Source: Panicum virgatum
Lineage: Eukaryota; Streptophyta; Magnoliopsida; Poales; Poaceae
Direction: 5' to 3'
Assembly (NCBI RefSeq): GCF_016808335.1
Contig: NC_053142.1
Span: forward strand, 5,169,700-5,233,699
DNA length: 64,000 nt
The notes beneath the pieces were generated by a model. That model had not been told where the DNA came from. It saw nothing but the letters and a program-made list of their open reading frames with translations, and did no database searches. Below, piece after piece: positions 58,026-64,000 of this stretch (positions within the stretch are counted from its first letter, which is position 1; every line of letters begins with the position of its first letter). Position numbers and translations under genes: made by a program.

Positions 58026-58379
58026 CTGTCATAGAGAATCGATAGAAGATTATGGAATTGATTTGAGCCTATGACGTGAAATCTAGTGGATAGCAGCCTT
58101 GATATCGATGACACGCTAAAAGGTTTAAAAGATATCTATGTGAGCATGTGCAAAAACAAGTGACAAAAGTGGTCATGTGTAAAAAAAGATATGGAGGCGA
58201 AGATATGACACATGCCGAGAAACTTGAGATCATACCCTGACGATTCAGCGAGGAATCTGGTAAGAAAACGAAGAGAATGCCTAAGGGGCAATTCCTCGAA
58301 CACCTTGAGGGCGCCTGATCAAAGGGTGTAGGGAATGGGTTAGAGCCCTGGCTGCGGCTCGAGTAGGGCAAAGAAGTAG

Positions 58380-58690
58380 AGGAGCGCGCGTGCGGAAGTG
58401 GTGAAGGTGCTGCGGCGGCACTGGTCGTGGATGGCGGCGGTGCGCGGTCGATGGCTTACAGGCGGCGTAGGCGCGGAGCGGGCGGCGCGCAGGAGGCGCA
58501 GATGCGGTGCGTGCGTGGCGCGGGCACAGAGTGCTGCGGCGGCGGCGCGCGTGAGGCGGCGGAGCGGTGCGCAAGCGGCGGCGCAGATGATGTACGGGTG
58601 CGGCGGCGGCGGCGTACGGGTGCGGGGCGTCAGTTTCGCGAGGAAGGAGAAGAAGCAGGTAACTGACGCGCGGGGTCGACGGAAAGATTA
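58380..58690. repeat. Very GC-rich, CGG-rich tract before the additional ORF
   Basis: Long Ala/Arg-rich frames are open on both strands, as expected from GCG/CGG composition. It lies upstream of the extra ORF on the sense strand of the element. No domain. Confidence 0.6.
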
Positions 58691-58724
58691 AGTGAAACAG
58701 GACGAGCGGGCCCGCCAACCCTAA

Positions 58725-59105
58725 AGCACCGGAAGGTCTGATGGTTCGGTGAAATAGGCATCGGTGTATCCACCGGTGTAACTTTGACCAGATCTAATTG
58801 AGATGAAAACGTGGTCAACAGGGGCACCGGAAGAACCGCCACTGAGGCATCGGAACATCCGACAGGCGTCGGTGCAACGGCAGGAGTAAGGTCCAGAGAC
58901 GCTGCAAGGGCCAAAACTCCACACAGTAGCACCGGTCGAACCGATGCTGAGGCGTCGGTTCATCCGCCAACCATCGGAAGCACCGGTGGCCATCTGTGTA
59001 ACAGTCGGAGTTTGTTCCAGAGACGATGCAGAAACCGAGCCACGAAGACTTAAGCACCGGTTGAACCGATGAAGGAAAAAACAGGGCGTCGGTTTAACCG
59101 GTGGT
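58725..59105. repeat. ACCGG/CCGGT motif cluster inside the SIRE-like element
   Basis: Irregular copies of CACCGGTTGAACCGATGC and GCGTCGGTTCATCCG, of the same type as the block in the 3' LTR at 54540-55010. It lies in the spacer between RNase H and the extra ORF. 59110-59720 holds no gene. Confidence 0.75.
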
Positions 59106-59724
59106 TAAGGAAAATTTCTGCTGAACTACAAACTCTACTCCTGATCCAAATTTACAAAACCAAAGCCATAAACACTCAAATTTGGACCATTTTCGAGAGA
59201 CAACCTCACCCCTCAAACACTCATACTAAGTGCTCGCAAGATTTTACATAAACATAGGCAAAATAAGATCCAAGCGAGGTTTTAAACACAAAAACCAAAT
59301 GTATGAGCCACTTTGCCTGTGAACTCAGAGATTGAAACTTTAAGTTCGATAGGACGTGACTCAATAGGCATGAAAGCGCAACATTGATCTTATCACCCTT
59401 GTAGAGATGATATTTCATATTTAGCATGAATATCTTTCTCGAAGTGTGATTTGCTCCCTTGTGATGCTACTAACGTGATGCAATGCCAATGCAAAGCTTA
59501 GAATTAAACATGGATGCATTCTATATGACAAGCACATGCATTGCACAAATTTAAATCTATCTTGTCAAGTTTGAACCCTTGGCAAGCTTCTTCATGATGA
59601 ACCATTCTTCATGCCATGAGCGAAACGAAGACCACCGGCTCATGAAAGACCCATGTTCATCACTATCTTGACAAGGTTAGACAAGTGTCCTATATGTATG
59701 CATTTTTCTATATGACAAGGCAAC

Positions 59725-62700
59725 TTACATGACGTTTGCCGCATCTAATACATTAAGCTCATTCCTTAGCCTAACAAAAGTACTCTCGTCTAAAGGTTTT
59801 GTGAAAATATCCGCCAATTGCTCCTCGGATCTCACACCTTGAAGAGATATGTCTCCTTTAGCTTCGTGATCACGCAAGAAGTGATGGCGAATATCAATGT
59901 GCTTTGTGCGAGAGTGTTGAACCGGATTTTTGGCAATTTTTACGGCACTTTCATTGTCACAAAGGAGTGGGATCCTGTCTAGTTTCACACCAAAGTCCAA
60001 AAGTGTTTGCTTCATATATAGGATTTGGGCACAACATGCACCGGCACTATATATTCCGCTTCCGCGGTGGACAAAGCCACGGAATTTTGCTTCTTACTCG
60101 ACCAAGAAACTAGAGAACGCCCAAGCAAGTGGCAACCCCCGGAGGTACTCTTGCGATCCACACGGCTTCCGGCAAAATCCGAATCCGAGTATCCCAAGAG
60201 ATCTAAGGTAGCGCCTTTGGGGTACCACAAGCCTATGCTTGGGGTGTGCTTGAGATACCGAAGGATCCTATTCACAGCCGAAAGGTGTGATTCCTTTGGG
60301 TTAGATTGAAAGCGGGCACACAAGCACACACTAAACATTATATCGGGCCTAGATGCGTTAAGGTAAAGCAAAGACCCTATCATAGAACGATAGAGGGATT
60401 GATCAACCGGTTTACCGTCCACATCTAAGTCGAGATGCCCATTGGTTGCCATGGGTGTCTTGATTGGCTTACACTCATCCATCTTGAACTTCTTCAAGAT
60501 ATCTTTAGTATATTTTTCTTGATGGATGAATGTCCCTTCCTTCATTTGTTTGACTTGAAAACCAAGGAAGAAGGTCAATTCGCCAATCATAGACATCTCG
60601 AATTCCCTAGACATCATGGTAGCAAACTCATGGCTTAGTGAATCGTTAGTTGAGCCAAAGATAATATCGTCAACATAAATTTGACAAATGAAAAAATCCC
60701 CGTTGACGTCTTTTGTGAACAATGTGGTGTCCACCCTCCCGATCTTGAAGCCTTGCATGATTAGGAAGTCACGAAGCCTCTCATACCAAGCCCTTGGAGC
60801 TTGTTTGAGCCCATAGAGTGCCTTGTGCAACCTATAAACATGGCTAGGATTTCTCGGATCTTCAAACCCGGGAGGTTGCTCAACATAAACAAGTTCATTA
60901 ATTATGCCATTTAAGAAAGCACTTTTCACATCCATTTGATACAACTTAATGTTATGATGTGAAGAGTAAGCAAGAAGGATGCGGATAGCTTCAAGTCTTG
61001 CGACCGGAGCAAAAGTTTCACCAAAATCCAAACCTTCGACTTGAGAAAACGCTTTTGCCACAAGTCTAGCTTTGTTGCGTATCACCACCCCATGTTCATC
61101 TTGCTTGTTTCGAAAGACCCACTTAGTGCCGATGATGTTCTTGTCTTTCGGAGGAGCTTCGAGGACCCAAACTTCATTGTGGGTGAAGTTTTTCAATTCT
61201 TCTTGCATGGCCATCACCCAATCCGAGTCCTCAAGCGCTTCCTCTATGCTAGTGGGTTCAATACAAGAAACAAATAAGTAATATTCGCAAAATAAAGCAT
61301 GCTTGGAGCGAGTTCTTACTCCCTTGGAAGGACTACCGATGATTTGACCAATTGGATGATCCTTGGAGATGCGACCATGCTTCACTAGCGGTGCTTGCGT
61401 GGATGCTTGTTGGGGTGGATCATGGGTGACTTGTGCTTGTGGTGGAACATTTTGCTCTTCTTGTTCTTGGACTTGGGGTGTTGGTGTTGGCACATTTTTT
61501 TGAGGTTGTGGATCATTTTTTTCTTGATCTTCATCCACTTGGGGTGCCGTAGAGGTGCTTGGTGTAGATGAGGAAGGTCCTCCCCCTTGATCATTGCCTT
61601 CATGCACCTCTTCCGGCTTTATATCCCCAATGGACATCTTCTTCAAAGCATCATCAATCTCCTCATCACCTACATTTTCATAGCCAACAACCTCCTCTTG
61701 GGAGCCATTAGATTCATCAAACTCCACATCATATGTTTCTTCAACTAACCCGGAGGTTTGATTGAATACTCTATACGCTTTGGAGTTTGATGCATAACCA
61801 AGAAAGAAACCCTCATCACATCTACTTTCAAACTTACCGAGCCTTTTCTTCTTATAGATGAAGCATTTGCAACCAAAGACTCGAAAGTAGGATATATTTA
61901 GTTTCTTCCCGGTGATGAGCTCATATGGAGTTTTTTTGAGGAGTCGGTGGGGATACACTCGGTTGGATGCATGACACGCCGTATTGATTGCTTCCGCCCA
62001 AAACTTCTCGGACGTGCCATAATCATCCAACATTGCTCTTGCTAGAGTGATTAGTGTCTTGTTCTTTCTTTCCTCCACTCCATTTTGTTGAGGCGTGTAG
62101 GTGGCGGAGAACTCATGCTTGATGCCCTCTTCATCGCATCATTCTTGAATCTTCATATTTTTGAACTCGGTGCCGTTGTCACTCCGGATCTTCACAATTG
62201 GGGAGTTGTACTCCCTTTGAGCTCTTCTTGCAAATGTCTTGAAGACTTCCGGAGTTTCACCCTTATCGCCTAGAAACATGACCCAAGTATAGCGTGAAAA
62301 ATCATCAACAATTACTAGGCAATAGAGGTTACCACCAATGCTCTTATATGTAGTTGGACCAAAAAGATCCATGTGGAGTAGCTCGAGCGGCTTGGAGGTA
62401 GACAACATCGTCTTGATGGGATGATGTGTTGCAACTTGCTTCCCGGCTTGGCATGCTTTACATAGCTTGTTCTTGTCAAAAGTGACGTCCTTCAAGCCGG
62501 TGATCATCCCTCTCTTGTGGGCTTTCTTGAGGTTGCTCATGCCAATATGAGCAATTCTTCTATGCCAAAGCCACCCAAGAGACGACTTGGTGAAGAGGCA
62601 TGTCATGGAGCTTGTTTGCTTTGAAGAGAAATCCACCAAATAAATGTTGCCATGCCTAAACCCCGTGAATACCAATGACTTGTCTCCTTCAAGAGTTACT

Positions 62701-62990
62701 ACAACACCATTCTTGTCAAAGGTACACGTTAGTCCAAGATCACATAATTGAGCAATAGAAATGAGATTAAAACTAAGTGCTTCAACAAACAAGACATTAG
62801 AAATAGATAAATCTTTAGAGATTGCTATTCTACCCAAACCTAAAACTTTTCCCCTTGAGTTATCACCATAGGTGACATGTTCATGATCGCCGGGGTCTTC
62901 GAGAGAGGTGAACATGCTATCATTGCCGGTCATGTGTTGAGAGCAACCGCTATCAAATACCCAATGTTTTCCACCGGCTTTGTAGTTCAC
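59725..62990 (-). pseudogene. Copia pol: protease, integrase, RT, RNase H, with two breaks
   Basis: Protease DSGCSQHM lies near the start. GAG-pre-integrase and the HHCC zinc region (HRRIAHIGMSNL...CKACQAGK) follow. Integrase catalytic Asp residues are in MDLFGP and SDNGTEF. The Glu lies in the NGVEERKN block, beyond a TGA at 62139-62141. RT has [14 protein letters not shown] and the [10 protein letters not shown] active site. RNase H has [19 protein letters not shown], then a one-base frameshift near 60050 (AEYI onwards), with the remainder at 59725-60015 (LLCDNESAVKIAKNP, DIRHHFLRD, DIFTKPLD). The pol frame differs from gag, and a TGA and frame change lie between them (62990-63009). No break lies within the RT core. 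Confidence 0.93.
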
Positions 62991-63006
62991 CTACACACAT
63001 GAGAAT

Positions 63007-64000
63007 TCAATTTTGAGTTTTTGGAACCCAAACAAGCTTTGGGCCTTGCACATGTGTGACAAGAGCTTTTGGGACCCAAAGTTGCTTGGGGAGCTTCTTC
63101 TTTGACTCCTTAGCAATTTTGCCAATGAATTTGGCCTTCGCCTTGCCCTTCACTTTACTCAAGAGAAAATGGTTATTTTGAAACATTGATGAGTAATTCT
63201 TAGGTAAAGTGGGAAGAGGACGTGATGGTAAGGTGCACTCCCTAGTGTGGTGCCCGGTGACTTGGCAATGTTGGCAATATGAACCAACTTCCTTGATGAA
63301 GATAGTCTTGATCTCCGGAGAAGGAGTAGTACCTTGATTTGGCTCCGGAAATGAACCAAGACCTCTCTTGCCATAGTCACGAGCATTATTGAAGAGAATT
63401 TCCTTATGGATGTATTCTCCTCTTGAGAGCTTCTCCACATTACTCTTGAGGCTTGCTACTTGATCCATCAATTCCTTTTCCCTAGAAGGAGCAAGCTCGG
63501 GCACAATATTAGTGGCATTTGCATTAATGAGTAGGTCATCACATGAAGTAGAAGCATTGACCTTTTCAATAGTTTCATGAACAAAGTTCTCAAGACTTGG
63601 GTCAATTGCTTCATAGGCAAATTCAAGTTCTTGATATTTGTGAGCCAACTCCCTATGCTCTTGTTTAAGTTTTTTGTGGCTCTCTTCAACTTGCTTAGCA
63701 AGCACAAGTGACTCATTGTGCTTTTTGAGCAAGTCATTGTACTTGCCAAGCAAGTCGGAGTGGGCAAGCTCTAACTTGGCATGAGTGCTCTCAAGAATCT
63801 TGACTTTGTCCTTTTCCCTCTTGGTAACGGATGTATACTCATTAATGAGGTTAGTAAACTCAAAAGGGTCAAGCTCATCATCACTATTATTATCACTATC
63901 ACTATCCTCCTCACATACCTTTGTTTTACCTTTTGCCATGAGGCACATGGGAGGTGGAGGTAGCGATGATTCTTCATTGGTGAGGGCGATGGTGACAATG
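63007..64000 (-). CDS. Copia gag, partial (runs off the window)
   Basis: The frame is open to the window edge. It shows PPPPMCLMAKGKTKV, an acidic serine stretch, a long coiled coil (about 63440-63830), a CX2CX4HX4C zinc knuckle (CQHCQVTGHHTREC) and a basic Lys-rich C-terminus ending LVWVPKTQN. This is the layout of SIRE-type gag, which forms the particle shell and binds element RNA. The N-terminal capsid part is outside the window. Confidence 0.88.
   Translation of the reverse strand, partial: IVTIALTNEESSLPPPPMCLMAKGKTKVCEEDSDSDNNSDDELDPFEFTNLINEYTSVTKREKDKVKILESTHAKLELAHSDLLGKYNDLLKKHNESLVLAKQVEESHKKLKQEHRELAHKYQELEFAYEAIDPSLENFVHETIEKVNASTSCDDLLINANATNIVPELAPSREKELMDQVASLKSNVEKLSRGEYIHKEILFNNARDYGKRGLGSFPEPNQGTTPSPEIKTIFIKEVGSYCQHCQVTGHHTRECTLPSRPLPTLPKNYSSMFQNNHFLLSKVKGKAKAKFIGKIAKESKKKLPKQLWVPKALVTHVQGPKLVWVPKTQN

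Larger units (their letters stand above)
53779..64000 (-). mobile_element. SIRE-like copia retrotransposon, 3' part, running off the window
   Basis: Minus-strand order from the right edge: gag with zinc knuckle, protease, integrase, RT, RNase H, a 1.7-kb spacer, an additional ORF, a polypurine tract and the 3' LTR. This order, the extra ORF after pol, and the length (over 10.2 kb without the 5' LTR) fit the SIRE/Maximus branch of copia. The 5' LTR lies outside, so the TSD cannot be checked. The candidate left TSD is CATGT at 53774-53778. Lesions in gag-pol, integrase, RNase H and the extra ORF make it defective as read. Confidence 0.92.

Noticed and set aside
58281..58718. 145-codon Ala/Pro/Arg-rich frame
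   Set aside because: CGG-rich tract open on both strands. No homology recognised.

Overview
This window is repeat-rich nuclear DNA from a grass (Poaceae). The support is indirect: a DUF4220/DUF594 gene family, an intronless G-type lectin receptor-like kinase, CACTA (En/Spm) elements with CACTA termini and TNP2-type transposase, GGGACAAAAG-rich CACTA MITEs, and SIRE-like copia and gypsy retroelements. Nothing identifies the species. I saw no bacterial or organellar genes, CRISPR array, tRNA or rRNA.

Layout. 0.4-2.2 kb: broken DUF4220 copy A with its 5' flank. 2.2-6.2 kb: a 4.0-kb non-autonomous CACTA (TSD TTA) carrying a transposase-associated domain and a dead Ulp1-like protease. 6.36-11.2 kb: a second CACTA holding a 1.95-kb solo LTR (TSD GGTGA) and a gypsy LTR-gag fragment. 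11.2-13.3 kb: the only open DUF4220/DUF594 gene (minus strand); its last seven codons and stop come from the CACTA terminal repeat. 13.4-22.6 kb: a duplicated promoter-side segment followed by nested gypsy LTRs, including a 1.55-kb solo LTR (TSD GAGAG). 22.6-23.6 kb: a 5'-truncated LINE with a 15-bp TSD, split by a 606-bp CACTA MITE (TSD GTT). 23.76-32.3 kb: an 8.6-kb CACTA (TSD TTC) with TNP2 and Transposase_24 genes ruined by stop codons.

32.3-64 kb: DUF4220 copy D (plus strand) is broken by an 835-bp hAT-like element and cut off by gypsy sequence. At 36.1-38.7 kb lies a gypsy remnant keeping only the protease and 3' end. At 39.6-42.0 kb lies the intact receptor-like kinase (minus strand). 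DUF4220 copy B spans 43.6-52.2 kb and is split by a complete 6.4-kb copia element (TSD TCTAC) that has gag but no visible pol. From 53.8 kb to the window edge is the 3' part of a >10-kb SIRE-like copia element (minus strand) with gag, protease, integrase, RT, RNase H and an extra ORF, each region carrying single lesions.

Only two host genes look expressible: the DUF4220/DUF594 protein and the lectin receptor kinase. The rest is a record of gene-family duplication and decay by nested transposition. Insertion boundaries were read by eye from terminal repeats and target-site duplications. Domain names come from recognised motifs, not searches.
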